Positions 16,963-26,486 of a stretch of 64,000 bases of DNA are shown piece by piece. This DNA comes from Halomicrobium sp. LC1Hm (lineage in GTDB: Archaea > Halobacteriota > Halobacteria > Halobacteriales > Haloarculaceae). A model generated the notes under the pieces. The model had not been told where the DNA came from and ran no database searches. It saw only the letters and a program-made list of their open reading frames with translations. A program made the position numbers and the translations under genes. Each line of letters begins with the position of its first letter. Positions within the stretch are counted from its first letter, which is position 1. The stretch spans positions 992,001 to 1,056,000 of the forward strand of contig NZ_CP044129.1 of the NCBI RefSeq assembly GCF_009617995.1. Reading direction: 5' to 3'.

Positions 16963-17118
16963 AGGCGGGCCGACGGAAGCCAGCGATTTATAGACCCCGG
17001 TCCCCGTATCAGAAATCATAATACCGCCCCCCGTTCCCGGCAGGCGCGTGAAAACTGGGGCCACGGTGGGCCGGCACGGAAGGAAACGCTTGTGTCGGTC
17101 GCCGACGCCAGACCGGCC

Positions 17119-17940
17119 ATGGGATTTTTCGATCGACTCGGCCAGCGAATCGCGGCCGCGGACAGCGTCGTCTCCGTCGGCCTCGACCCGGACCCCGACC
17201 GACTGCCCGACTGTGTCGCCGACGCGGAGCTGCCCCGCTGGGCGTTCAACCGCCGCGTCATCGACGCGACCCACGAACACGCGGCCTGCTACAAGCCCAA
17301 CGCCGCCTTCTACGAGGACGCGGACGGGTGGCGCGCGCTCGAAGAGACGATCGCCTACGCCCACGGCAAGGACGTGCCGGTGTTGTTGGACGCAAAGCGC
17401 GGCGACATCGGAAACACCGCCCGTCAGTACGCCACGGCACTCGACCTGGCGGACGCGATCACGGTCAACCCCTACATGGGCGGTGACTCGCTGGCTCCGT
17501 TCCTCCAGCGCGAAGACGGCGGCGTGTTCGTCCTCTGTCGCACGTCGAACTCTGGCGGGGCGGACCTCCAGGACCTCGAACTGGCGTCGGGCGGGCCGCT
17601 GTACGAGCGGGTGGCGACGCTGGCCGAGACCTGGAACGACCGGGGGAACGTCGGCCTCGTCGTCGGCGCGACCAACCCCGACGAACTCGCGGGGATTCGC
17701 GAGGTGGTCCCCGACCTGCCCTTCCTCGTCCCCGGTGTCGGTGCCCAGGGCGGCGACGCCGAGGCGGCCGTCGAGCACGGTCTGGCCGACGGCGTCGGGC
17801 TCGTCAACTCCTCGCGAGGCATCATCTTCGCCGGTGAAGACGCGGGACGCGGCGCAGGCGGCGACGAAGACGCGTACTTCGGCGCGGCCGAGCAGGCGGC
17901 CCGCCGGCTCAAAGAGCGACTGAACGAGCACCGCGACTAG
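17119..17940 (+). CDS. pyrF: Orotidine 5'-phosphate decarboxylase
   Basis: 273 residues from MGFFDRLGQRIAAADS. It catalyses the last step of UMP synthesis. The catalytic Asp-Lys-Asp block LLDAKRGDIGNTARQYA lies near residues 93-108, VGLDPDPDRLP near 22, and the phosphate-binding GVGAQGGDAE and NSSRGIIFAG near the end. The sequence is of the longer type-2 class. The frame extends upstream without family similarity. It divides the membrane-protein gene from the CRISPR region. Confidence 0.95.
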   Translation: MGFFDRLGQRIAAADSVVSVGLDPDPDRLPDCVADAELPRWAFNRRVIDATHEHAACYKPNAAFYEDADGWRALEETIAYAHGKDVPVLLDAKRGDIGNTARQYATALDLADAITVNPYMGGDSLAPFLQREDGGVFVLCRTSNSGGADLQDLELASGGPLYERVATLAETWNDRGNVGLVVGATNPDELAGIREVVPDLPFLVPGVGAQGGDAEAAVEHGLADGVGLVNSSRGIIFAGEDAGRGAGGDEDAYFGAAEQAARRLKERLNEHRD

Positions 17941-18339
17941 TTCTCGTATATAAATCTTCGGCCGTCGTTCCGGCTCTGAAGTCGTGGGTGCGTTTATACG
18001 GTGGTTTGGGGCGTTGCTCCGAGTGCCGCACGACGACAGCCCCACACGCGACTGCTCGCACGCCCGTCCCAGACCGACGAGGTCCCCGCTGACATCCCCA
18101 CCCTCCAAACCCCACCCGTACCGCACTCGTCGGTCGCTGCCGCCGGTAGCTCCGCCCCTCACCCGCAACCGTCCGTCGGCCCGGCCGGACTCCCTCCATC
18201 GTCCGCCGTGCCACATCCGCCGCCCTCTGTCCCGCCCTCCACCACGGTCCCGCCAGCACCGACCGCCCCGCTGTCGTCTCGTGTGGCCCTCCAAACGCTT
18301 TATCGATCCGTACCGACTGCTCCGTCTCATACGGATATC
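17941..18339. other. C-rich noncoding stretch after pyrF
   Basis: No convincing gene. From about 18030 to 18300 the plus strand is strikingly pyrimidine- and C-rich (CCCTCC and CCCGCC clusters), unlike coding DNA here. At 18327-18366 the sequence repeats the left half of the hairpin at 4756-4833. It may be relic mobile DNA beside the transposase fragment. Confidence 0.4.
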
Positions 18340-18895
18340 GTCGCTGTTTGCCCGGTCGACCGCACGGCGTCCGGCCGAACGCTACGGACTCGGGAGACGA
18401 CGGAGCGAGTCTCCCGGTGGCGTGCCGTCGATTCTGCCTTGTTGAATCCACAGACGGCGTAGCGATCACTGCTTGAGGTTTGTTCGGGGTTGTTGACGGC
18501 GACGGTCAGTACCAGTTTTCTGAATTCGCGGTACCAGGCGCTCGGCCCGACAGCGGACCCGAATCGGCGCTTGATTGCCGAAAACGCCGCCTCGGTCATC
18601 CAACGTTGCCCGTAGAGATCGCTGTCCAACCGTCCGTTGTGGGCGTGATCGTAGTGCGCGAACAGCCAGTGTCTGATGACCGGCCGGTCACCTCCGGCAC
18701 GGAGCGCATCCCGCAGTGACTGATCGTCGTAGCCTTTGTCACCAGCGAGACTCTCGATTTCGTCGGTGTTGCACAGTGCTGCTCGCAGCCCACCTGTGTA
18801 TCGTGGGGCCAGTGTGCCGAACAGTGGAGGTCGAGGACGGCACACGATTCTGTATCGACCGCAATCGTGCGAGGACTTTCAGAGGACACTCCTTG
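18340..18895 (-). pseudogene. Broken IS5-family transposase remnant
   Basis: Two frames together give the C-terminal part of an IS5-type DDE transposase. The upstream piece reads AVDTESCAVLDLHCSAHWPHDTQVG; after a frameshift near 18790 the other frame continues NTDEIESLAGDKGYDD, then LYGQRWMTEAAFSAIKRRFG with the final catalytic Glu region. The N-terminal half and the first catalytic Asp are missing. It begins within 10 bp of the cas3 stop, where cas4, cas1 and cas2 would usually follow. Confidence 0.8.
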
Positions 18896-18901
18896 TGGAC
18901 A

Positions 18902-21496
18902 TTAACGCTCGATATTCAACGCCAAATCAGAAATACGGAGGCCGCGACCGGTCGATATCTGGTATAGCTCAGCATCGTCGCGTAGGTTTGCGACATCCAG
19001 GACTGGGGTGTTGTCGTCAACTGAATCAGTAGCAACCGGCAAACTCACAACCATGGGTTGAAGTTCGGTGAATTTCTCTCGAGCCCTTTGCCATCTATTG
19101 TCGTTCTTATAATTCAGATATTGGTCATATTGCTGTTGGTCTTCCTCTGTGAGGAGGACGACCACGTCCTGTGTTTCGTAGTCCTGGTCGATGAGTGAGG
19201 CTTCTCTGAGCTGTTCTCCAGCGCCTGCATCGAACCGAGCCGCCAGCGAGTCAAGCCGCTGGCCGGTCTTGCGCTGCTCGTGAAGTTCCTCGTAGTAGAG
19301 ATCAACCCCTCTGGAAATCATCGTCGCCTCGCCAATCGTTTTCGACCCATCGTCTTGGAGTGCCGTGAGGGCTTTCCGGGTCGGACGAAGCAGCGATTTC
19401 CGGCCGTAGATAAGTTCTGATGGTATCTGACCATCTGAGTTCGGCGGTGCCAACCGCCAGACGGTCACTGAACTCACTTTGCCCTCATACTCGCGGTTAC
19501 AGCGACCAGCAGCTTGCACCAGCGCCGGCAGTGGCCCGAAGTCGCGGTACAGTCTGTCAAAGCTCACATCGACGCCGGCTTCGATGAGCTGTGTCGAGAC
19601 GGTGATCGTCGGGCACTCATCGAACGGCGTGTCCACTGTCTGATCGAGAATACGCCGCAATGCAGCGATGAGGATCGCTCGGTCTCGGGGCCGAAGTCGA
19701 GTCGTAAGCGTCGTCAGTAGTAGCGTTTGAGCGTCGAGTGTGCATCTGTCGCTGAGATAGTCTAAGTACGCTGCTGCAGTGGCATCAGGATCCGCATCAT
19801 CGTGTGAATGGCGGCGAAGGAACGTACACAAGTCCGCACCAAGCATGCAGACATCACGATCGTTCTCAACTGTCGCCTCAATCGCTTCGGCCAGTGTTCC
19901 TGCACTCTCGATCGTGTTGACGATGGCCAGCGTGTTCGAGCCGGCCGGCGTCGTAGCACGAAGCTCTGCTGCGGCATCCTCCAGTTCAATAGTATCCGAG
20001 CTGCTAGTCTGTTGCCCGAAATGAGCTCTAAGACTATCGTGGATGTCAAACTGGACCCGCGGATTGCGCTGGATAAATTCCTCGCACGCCGCTGTTTGGG
20101 TAGTCAACGGCTTTGGATCCGGGAGATCGGGAGATTGCTTGAAGAGCTTCGGCTGTGTTGCAGTCATCAGTATCACAGTTGCATCGTACTCGCGGGTCAC
20201 GAATGCCGCCAGTCGACTCACCAGTTCCCACCATTCGATCGAAATCCCCTGTGGTTCGTCGAGGACGATGACACTGTCCTGGAGCGCTGGGAGTTTCATC
20301 GACTGGGTATTCCCTGGCCCAGCGAGTGATTCGAACAGTTGCGTGAATGTCGTCAAGACGAGCCCGGACTGCCACGTCTCGGCATAGATGCTTTCACTGC
20401 CATCGCTCACTGTGTCGGAGTCTGATAATGTGCGTAGGTCAGTCCGTGTATCGGCAAGATGGTGGTGAACAGTATAGGAAGGGTCTGTTGGGCTGACCTC
20501 GAAGAAGCGTTGGCAGACCTCATCGACCTGATCGAGGATCGAAGTGTACGGGAGCGCATAGATGAGCCGACTGTCTCGTTGCTCCGCGAGGTCGAGCCCT
20601 GCTCGAAGGCCGGTGAGTGTCTTTCCGAAGCCTGTCGGGAGTGTTAGTCGAAAGAATCGTTCACCCATCGCATGAGCGTCACAGAGGCGTTCATGTGCTT
20701 CGCTGTGGGCATCACCCCGAAGTGTGTTGAGCTCCCTCAGAGGGTTGGAATCTCCATCAGGAAGGCCCTCTATTTTCCGGCGGAACGCTTCGAGCTCGGG
20801 GCGAGTAGGTGTGTTTTCGACAGTGATCCCAGCAGCATCGAGTTTGTCAGCACAGACCAATGTTGACCATGCTCGTAGAACTGTCTCATAAAGATGGTCG
20901 CCGAACTGGTCGGGTTTGGGCTTGAGAAGGTCCTGGTAGAATCCAGCGTTCTCGACATAGATGTCATCCCAGGTTAATGCCCCATCGCTCGCTGTACGCA
21001 GCAATTCATCGGCGGCGTCGCTAGCGTGGGTATCAATGCTTTCGAGTTGGGCATTGACAATCTCATACTGGTCTGTGACCTTCTGTCCATTCTCGGTGTA
21101 CTTGCGGTGTTCCTCCGTGATATCGGGAATTACGCCGTGGTGTTTCGCGACTGCATAGAACCCAGCCAACTGTGTCTCTGCCGAGACATCAAGTCGGTGC
21201 AGGGTATGGGCCGTGAGCAGCGCACTCACGAAGCCGTGATATGTGTACTCCGCACGGTCGGCCGCTTGCGACCGGTCATCGGTCTCAAGATAGCGCTGAA
21301 AGTACTCGGTTAGTTTCCCCGCATCGTGTGTCCACGCAATAACCTGCCCAACGGTCTGCCAGTCGTCGCCGTAGGCGGTTTTCGTGCCTGTTGCCAAGAG
21401 ACGATTCGTATTCTCGACAACGCCCTGAAGATGGTCGGCGAGCGACTGTGTGGGACGCGCCTGATACGACACGAGTGCATCGAGGGATGGAACCAT
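18902..21496 (-). CDS. cas3: CRISPR-associated helicase-nuclease Cas3
   Basis: 864 residues. The HD nuclease domain comes first (H22, H57-D58 in AWTHDAGK, AKHHG near 118). The SF2 helicase follows: motif I LPTGFGKT, Ia LPYTSILDQ, II VLDEPQG (DEPQ rather than DEAH), III LMTATQP, and VI ALVQAAGRCNRE. It is recruited by target-bound Cascade and degrades the invader. Last of five tightly packed cas genes; its ATG overlaps the cas5 stop by one base. Confidence 0.95.
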   Translation of the reverse strand: MVPSLDALVSYQARPTQSLADHLQGVVENTNRLLATGTKTAYGDDWQTVGQVIAWTHDAGKLTEYFQRYLETDDRSQAADRAEYTYHGFVSALLTAHTLHRLDVSAETQLAGFYAVAKHHGVIPDITEEHRKYTENGQKVTDQYEIVNAQLESIDTHASDAADELLRTASDGALTWDDIYVENAGFYQDLLKPKPDQFGDHLYETVLRAWSTLVCADKLDAAGITVENTPTRPELEAFRRKIEGLPDGDSNPLRELNTLRGDAHSEAHERLCDAHAMGERFFRLTLPTGFGKTLTGLRAGLDLAEQRDSRLIYALPYTSILDQVDEVCQRFFEVSPTDPSYTVHHHLADTRTDLRTLSDSDTVSDGSESIYAETWQSGLVLTTFTQLFESLAGPGNTQSMKLPALQDSVIVLDEPQGISIEWWELVSRLAAFVTREYDATVILMTATQPKLFKQSPDLPDPKPLTTQTAACEEFIQRNPRVQFDIHDSLRAHFGQQTSSSDTIELEDAAAELRATTPAGSNTLAIVNTIESAGTLAEAIEATVENDRDVCMLGADLCTFLRRHSHDDADPDATAAAYLDYLSDRCTLDAQTLLLTTLTTRLRPRDRAILIAALRRILDQTVDTPFDECPTITVSTQLIEAGVDVSFDRLYRDFGPLPALVQAAGRCNREYEGKVSSVTVWRLAPPNSDGQIPSELIYGRKSLLRPTRKALTALQDDGSKTIGEATMISRGVDLYYEELHEQRKTGQRLDSLAARFDAGAGEQLREASLIDQDYETQDVVVLLTEEDQQQYDQYLNYKNDNRWQRAREKFTELQPMVVSLPVATDSVDDNTPVLDVANLRDDAELYQISTGRGLRISDLALNIER

Positions 21497-22257
21497 TAGA
21501 TGAAGCAGACGGTACGGTCTTCGACCTCTTTGGTTGGTGCGTCACTGACTGTGAGTGTCTCGTCACCGCCGCTGTACGCGTAGGACACGAACCCTGTCGT
21601 TCTCCGACCGGTCTCGTCGGCTTTCATATAAGCGGGTGTCCGCTCAATTCGTAGCTGCTTGCCGGCCCCCGGAACGACGTGTTCTTCTGGCACCGTCGAA
21701 TGGACGCTTGTCGCATCGGTGTCCGTAACCGTTGTCCGCTCGACGTCGTCGATCGTCGCGAGACATTCGGACTTCCCGAGATAGGGCGTGTACGTAGCAC
21801 GGCCAGCCAGCAACTGTTCCGCGACCCGCTCGAAGACGGCATCGTCGTCAAGGACGAGATCGATGCGGTAGGCCGGATCGACAATATACTCGAAGGTCCG
21901 GCGTTTGCGCTCGGTGGCGATCGTGCCAGGATCGACGACAGTTTTCCCTGAGACCCCATCGGCGGTCTGGATATCGCCCTCTTCAGTCGGGAGCGTGAGT
22001 TGGGGAATCGGCATCGTTTCCAGCGACGAGAGAGGTGTGATCGCCATCGCCGACACTTCAGGAGCAAATGTGTCGTAGTACGAATCTCGCGGCTCACCCA
22101 GCACTGCAGCGACCAGTCCGGCAGCAGTCGTCCGTGGGATGACCCGATAGGTCAGTTTCTCTGTCGTTGTATCGAGTCGCCGGAAGTGTGCCCACGGACC
22201 ACTGACAGTGAACGAGAGGCAGTCACGGCCAGTCACATCGAGACTGGTTCGCGTCAT
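21496..22257 (-). CDS. cas5: Type I-B Cascade subunit Cas5
   Basis: 253 residues. RAMP-fold protein that caps the 5' handle of the crRNA in Cascade. The start TVSGPWAHFRRLDTTTEKLTY with TTAAGLVAAVLG is the usual Cas5 opening, in which the trailing helix packs against Cas7. One-base overlaps with cas7 upstream and cas3 downstream indicate translational coupling. Confidence 0.92.
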   Translation of the reverse strand: MTRTSLDVTGRDCLSFTVSGPWAHFRRLDTTTEKLTYRVIPRTTAAGLVAAVLGEPRDSYYDTFAPEVSAMAITPLSSLETMPIPQLTLPTEEGDIQTADGVSGKTVVDPGTIATERKRRTFEYIVDPAYRIDLVLDDDAVFERVAEQLLAGRATYTPYLGKSECLATIDDVERTTVTDTDATSVHSTVPEEHVVPGAGKQLRIERTPAYMKADETGRRTTGFVSYAYSGGDETLTVSDAPTKEVEDRTVCFI

Positions 22258-23288
22258 TACTCACCAGTGTCGTAGACATCGATCCGCTCAACAGCACCCT
22301 CGCCAACGGCACCCTCAAGCGCCGTGACCAGCTGATCTGGTCCGCCTGTATCGTCCTTGGTCTGAACCTTCAGATGCGGGTTCGCTTTGACGTGGACCGT
22401 GTCGATGTGCTCGGTGCTACGATCGAGCTCTTCGCTCAACCTCGACACGTCCAGTACGACATCGGTGATGTTCCGAAGTTCGGTATCTGGCGTGTCCTGA
22501 CTCATCGCCAGCCCGTCGTCGAGGCGTCCAATATGGTACTCGTCGGTCGAGTACTCGACACGGAGGTACAGCTGCGGATGATGCCCCATCTTCGAGCGTG
22601 TCAGGGTTTGATTCTTGAGCGCTCGCCAGAGGAGCGTGTCCAGCCGCGAAACGTCCGCTTCAGTCAGACCAGTTGATTCAGCGCCAACTTCGTTGACGAT
22701 CCCGTGGAACGGAACGAGTGCATACTGGAGACGGTTGTCCGTCGCAAAGGTCCCCTGTTCGCTGTCGCCGCCACTGGAGACGACAGTCGACAGCTGTTTG
22801 GACTCGCTTTTCTGGACGACCGTGTTGAGCGACCGTGCGTGGGAAAACTGGACCGGGCCGATAAACTGCCCAGGGAACCCGTCGCCAAGCGCGCTCTGGA
22901 ACTCCGAGGAGAACGACGCAGTTGCACCGAAGTACCGGACGTCGACCGCGTTATTCAGGAACGCATCCGCAGCCTCTGCGCCGGTGTAGTCCTCGATGTC
23001 GTCTTCCTCGAGGCCGGTCACTGCCTTGAACAGGTCGTCCCGGTCAATTGCACCCTCGTAGTCTGCCTTCGAGGGGTTCTTGATGTAGATTTCATGGCCG
23101 TCGTCATCAAGCTGATCGCGGAGATAGCGCTTGAGACGAACATCTGTGACCACAGCCTTCCCGGTACTCTCGTCGATCCGGGGCTTGTCGTTGGCTGAAA
23201 GCGGGTTTCCGTTGGGATTGGTGTCCTCCGCATCGTAGAGGAAGACGATTTCCGACCGATTCTCGACGGTGTCAGTAGTGTCACTCAT
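22257..23288 (-). CDS. cas7: Type I-B Cascade backbone subunit Cas7 (Csh2)
   Basis: 343 residues. Cas7/Csh2 coats the crRNA spacer in Cascade. The family opening EIVFLYDAEDTNPNGNPLSA with DERKPRIDE-type pattern (NDKPRIDESTGKAVVTDVRLKR) is clear, and GPVQFSHARSLN is a typical thumb segment. It lies between cas8b (2-bp gap) and cas5 (one-base overlap). Confidence 0.95.
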   Translation of the reverse strand: MSDTTDTVENRSEIVFLYDAEDTNPNGNPLSANDKPRIDESTGKAVVTDVRLKRYLRDQLDDDGHEIYIKNPSKADYEGAIDRDDLFKAVTGLEEDDIEDYTGAEAADAFLNNAVDVRYFGATASFSSEFQSALGDGFPGQFIGPVQFSHARSLNTVVQKSESKQLSTVVSSGGDSEQGTFATDNRLQYALVPFHGIVNEVGAESTGLTEADVSRLDTLLWRALKNQTLTRSKMGHHPQLYLRVEYSTDEYHIGRLDDGLAMSQDTPDTELRNITDVVLDVSRLSEELDRSTEHIDTVHVKANPHLKVQTKDDTGGPDQLVTALEGAVGEGAVERIDVYDTGE

Positions 23289-23290
23289 GG

Positions 23291-25504
23291 TTAGTCGTCA
23301 GCAGGGGTAGGCTGGTCAGCGGACTCATCAGATTCGTAGTCGATGCTCGTGTCATTGAGGCCGTAGGCGATGCCCAGGCTGTAGAGCCACTGGAGCTCTG
23401 CATCGGACATCCTCCAGTCAGACGGATCATCTGCAAGCATCGTATCGGCCAAGCGGCTCGAATAACGCTGGTTCGTCCAGTAATTTCGGTCTTCTGCGGC
23501 CTCTGCGTAGGAATTGTCCATCTGCATCACTTCCGTCGTCACCTCCTTGATCGTCTGCTTGGTGAGGTAGTCCACTGGATAGCGTCTGACCAGCGTTGAC
23601 GAGACATCTTCCCGCGTCTGGTAGGCTGTCACGCGGCCGACCAGACCTCCGAGCAGGAACACAGCTCGTGTCCGGTCAGAGTCGAGAGCCGCGTGATTCT
23701 CAAGGAACGATTCGAGTCGCTCTTCTTGGTCTGTTGGATCATCTGGCATCGGTGTGGTCGTAACGTCGAAACTCGTGTTGGTCGTCTCGAGCACGCCCGC
23801 GGTGGCGAGTGCCCGTAGTTGTGTGTACTGTTCGACGACAGAGCGACGGGGAAACGCGATGTACTCGTCGTCGCTGTCGAAGCGCTCGTTCTGGTCCTGA
23901 ACGAGCTGATGAACGTATTCCTCCAGGAGGGGCTGCAGCGCGATGGTGCCCCCGGTCAGCAGCGAGCGGACCCGCCGCATCTCGTGGTCGTCGCTCTCTC
24001 CGACCGTGGGGGTTTCACTGGCCTGCCGACTGGTCCGGGTCGGTTCGGTCGTGCGACCGAAGTAGTAGCCATACAGGATCTGACGGGCCAGTGCCAACTT
24101 TCGCCCGAGCAGCGGACTACTCTCGGGCGAGGGCCGGGTCCCAAAGATGCCGTCACCCTCGAAGATAGCGTCAGCAGTGACCTGGTTGTGAGCGTCTTCG
24201 AGTGCGACCGGTGGATACCCCCCGTCGAGGGTATCGAAGTAGACACGATCGGGATTACCGGTGACCTGAAAGACGACGGCGAACCGCACATCGTCCCAGT
24301 ACTCGGTACTGGTCGGTCCGTCAGCAAACTCTGGGGTCGTCTCGGGCTTGTCATCGGCTTCTGCGTTCTGGACGAGCCGTTCGACAGTCGTGTCGAACGT
24401 GCCACCTTCACCGCTCTCAGCGTCTCGAAGCACTGCGAAGACGGTGTCGTAGAACCACTCGAAGGCATCGGGCGTAAGCTCATCTCGACGCACGGCCAGG
24501 TACGGCAAGATATACAACCGGCGGTTGTTCCCGAGCCCGCGGTAGAAATCCTCGAAGATCGAGTCTGCAGCCGCGACGGCGGCCGCCATATCGAACGTGA
24601 GGGGGCGGGCCCGCCACGCATCGCTACCCTTGGTATCGAGATCAGGGAAGTGCTCCCGCTGTTTCTTCCCGTACATCCCGAAGAGACCCGGTGAGCCGCC
24701 AGTAACTGTGTCTACCTCTCCAGTAGCGTAACCGGTACCGTCGCCGCTGGCATCGTCGACGGAGATACTCTCGAGGCGAGCCGATTTCTTTTCGACCATC
24801 ACATCGTTGAGGACCGGGACTTCTCCTGGGTAGCGATACTCGTCGCCGCCAGGTGGGCGGACAGCGACGGTGATGAGCGACTCGAACTCGACGTCTTCAC
24901 CACCTGCTTGGTCGATAAATGCTTCACCCAGTTCCGCCATAGTCTCTTCATCGGTACCGAGTGCAGCCAGTCCATCGAGGATGGCACGATCGTCGCCGTC
25001 AGCCTGTTCGCGAACAGCTTTGGCGTGCTCGGACCGAGCCCAGTCGGTGAACCGGTCTTGAACGTTGTTTGTCCCCCAGGCATCGTCCCGAAAGCCAGCC
25101 AGATGGTTAGCGTCGGCGGATTTCTGGGTCGTGATCGAGTAGTCAGTCATGCTACTCGTCTTGTTCGCTGGATAAGCGTGACCGACGCGGAACCGATCAC
25201 TCCGAGTGTAGGTCCCGATCTCGATTGGCCCACCGTCTGCAGCCGGCCGGAGCCGTGGGTTCTCGGGATCAGAGAGATCCGCGTAGACAGTAATGAGACT
25301 GTCTGGTTCCGCGAATAGATCACTCTGAGCATTAGGCGTCAGGTATGCGAGATGCTCCGGCGCAAGATTCCAGTCGATGTCGCCCGACTGGACCGCACTG
25401 TACCAGTCCAGCAGTGAATACTGCCATGCAATCTCGTACAGCGATGCTGGCAACCGCTCTTGGAACCGTTCGACGGCGGTGGCAGCGTCGTCGTTACTGG
25501 TCAT
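23291..25504 (-). CDS. cas8b: Type I-B Cascade large subunit Cas8b (Csh1)
   Basis: 737 residues, the expected size for the haloarchaeal I-B large subunit that reads the PAM. Sequence similarity is weak by eye; identity rests on position between cas6 and cas7, size, and segments such as GLGNNRRLYILPYLAVRR and FPRRSVVEQYTQLRALA. It overlaps cas6 by 11 bases. A Zn-finger is not evident. Confidence 0.9.
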   Translation of the reverse strand: MTSNDDAATAVERFQERLPASLYEIAWQYSLLDWYSAVQSGDIDWNLAPEHLAYLTPNAQSDLFAEPDSLITVYADLSDPENPRLRPAADGGPIEIGTYTRSDRFRVGHAYPANKTSSMTDYSITTQKSADANHLAGFRDDAWGTNNVQDRFTDWARSEHAKAVREQADGDDRAILDGLAALGTDEETMAELGEAFIDQAGGEDVEFESLITVAVRPPGGDEYRYPGEVPVLNDVMVEKKSARLESISVDDASGDGTGYATGEVDTVTGGSPGLFGMYGKKQREHFPDLDTKGSDAWRARPLTFDMAAAVAAADSIFEDFYRGLGNNRRLYILPYLAVRRDELTPDAFEWFYDTVFAVLRDAESGEGGTFDTTVERLVQNAEADDKPETTPEFADGPTSTEYWDDVRFAVVFQVTGNPDRVYFDTLDGGYPPVALEDAHNQVTADAIFEGDGIFGTRPSPESSPLLGRKLALARQILYGYYFGRTTEPTRTSRQASETPTVGESDDHEMRRVRSLLTGGTIALQPLLEEYVHQLVQDQNERFDSDDEYIAFPRRSVVEQYTQLRALATAGVLETTNTSFDVTTTPMPDDPTDQEERLESFLENHAALDSDRTRAVFLLGGLVGRVTAYQTREDVSSTLVRRYPVDYLTKQTIKEVTTEVMQMDNSYAEAAEDRNYWTNQRYSSRLADTMLADDPSDWRMSDAELQWLYSLGIAYGLNDTSIDYESDESADQPTPADD

Positions 25505-26267
25505 GGTCCTGGATATTCACGAAGCCAAAGCCCAGCGAATTACGCTCTCCGACCCCGACGTCCAGAGCGAGGTTTAGATGCCGGCGGTGGTCGTCGTCGC
25601 GGACGGTGTAGTCGAAGCGCCACTTGCTCAGCACCCACGTCTCTTTGCGCCCCATCGTTGGCGTCACTGGAAGTGCGAAGGTCTTGATGAGCTCGTAGCC
25701 GTCGAACAGATCCCCCTCGGTGTCGGATGGGCCTGGACGGTAGTCTGGCGCGTACAGACGATGCTTCTTGTCCAGATTGGCTTCGATCTGGTTTTGGAAT
25801 GGCTCCATCGTATGTTCTGGTCGCCAGAACTCTGCCTCGTCGTGGTCGACCTCGATGTCGTAGTCATCGAAGCGCCACGGAGGGATCCGGACCAGCACGC
25901 CAGTCCCTGTTTCGAGTGTCCCGCTGGTTCCGGGCTCGCCGACATCCGGTGAGAGTGGCGTGATCTCGTCGACGTGGAACGGCATCTCGCCGATGTTCAA
26001 CTCTGGATCGTGATTAAGGTTCTCGGCGATGTAGGCCAGCAGTGACTCGTCGGTGGAGGCAACAAGAAGGTTGCGCTCGTCGCCCTCGTGTATTTCGCCT
26101 GGTGGGAACGGGTTGCTGTACACGAACGGCTTCGGTTGGTTCTTGTCGTGCAGATCGTCGTACTCGCTCCCTTCGAGGCCCTTCCAGAGACGGCCCCGGA
26201 GCTTGTGATGGTACGCATTATCGTAGGCAGTATCTGCTCGTGCGCGAAGGCGTACTAATATTCTCAC
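25494..26267 (-). CDS. cas6: CRISPR RNA endonuclease Cas6
   Basis: 257 residues from a GTG start. Cas6 cuts the pre-crRNA within each repeat, leaving an 8-nt 5' handle. The C-terminal glycine-rich loop GVGERNSLGFGFVNI is the family hallmark; His residues in the N-terminal part (NAYHHKLRG) are candidates for catalysis. First gene of the operon; a TATA-like TTATTTA lies 53-59 bp upstream. It would also process the degenerate repeats just upstream. Confidence 0.93.
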   Translation of the reverse strand: MRILVRLRARADTAYDNAYHHKLRGRLWKGLEGSEYDDLHDKNQPKPFVYSNPFPPGEIHEGDERNLLVASTDESLLAYIAENLNHDPELNIGEMPFHVDEITPLSPDVGEPGTSGTLETGTGVLVRIPPWRFDDYDIEVDHDEAEFWRPEHTMEPFQNQIEANLDKKHRLYAPDYRPGPSDTEGDLFDGYELIKTFALPVTPTMGRKETWVLSKWRFDYTVRDDDHRRHLNLALDVGVGERNSLGFGFVNIQDHDQ

Positions 26268-26319
26268 AGTTTTGTGTTCACCATTCTTCTAACATTTGTG
26301 TGTTAATTGTTTTGGGTGG

Positions 26320-26326
26320 TAAATAA
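26320..26326 (-). promoter_or_regulatory. Candidate TATA box of the cas operon
   Basis: TTATTTA on the minus strand, 53-59 bp before the cas6 GTG and directly after the second degenerate repeat. Transcription would begin near 26298. Confidence 0.45.
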
Positions 26327-26340
26327 TGGGGGTAGTCTGC

Positions 26341-26428
26341 CGCAGAACCTCAGTGAAGTCCGACTGTAACTTGTGGTGGCTCACGTTATTGGTAGTATGC
26401 TTCAACCACGCAGGTGACCTTCTGAAAC
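26341..26428 (-). ncRNA. CreA-like degenerate mini-CRISPR (pseudo-repeat, pseudo-spacer, pseudo-repeat)
   Basis: On the minus strand 26428-26399 is a 30-nt relative of the array repeat, 24 of 30 identical, with the 5' GTTTCAGA and the 3' handle GTTGAAGC intact. After 28 nt (26398-26371, starting ATACTACCAATAACG) a second degenerate repeat (26370-26341) keeps GTTaCAGtCGGAC but not the handle. Cas6 should release a crRNA-like RNA with a normal 5' handle. The layout matches CreA antitoxin RNAs of haloarchaeal I-B systems, which guide Cascade to a toxin promoter by partial pairing. Confidence 0.75.
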
Positions 26429-26486
26429 TGCCACCGAAATCGTCTTTAGGGCTGACCACCTATTGTATCGCGTCACCCAAGATGGG

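Noticed and set aside
26268-26340. The CreA-like guide might repress the cas operon itself (CreR-type) rather than a toxin.
   Set aside because: No TTC-adjacent match to the pseudo-spacer seed was found around the cas6 TATA box; the matches lie upstream near the mini-ORFs.
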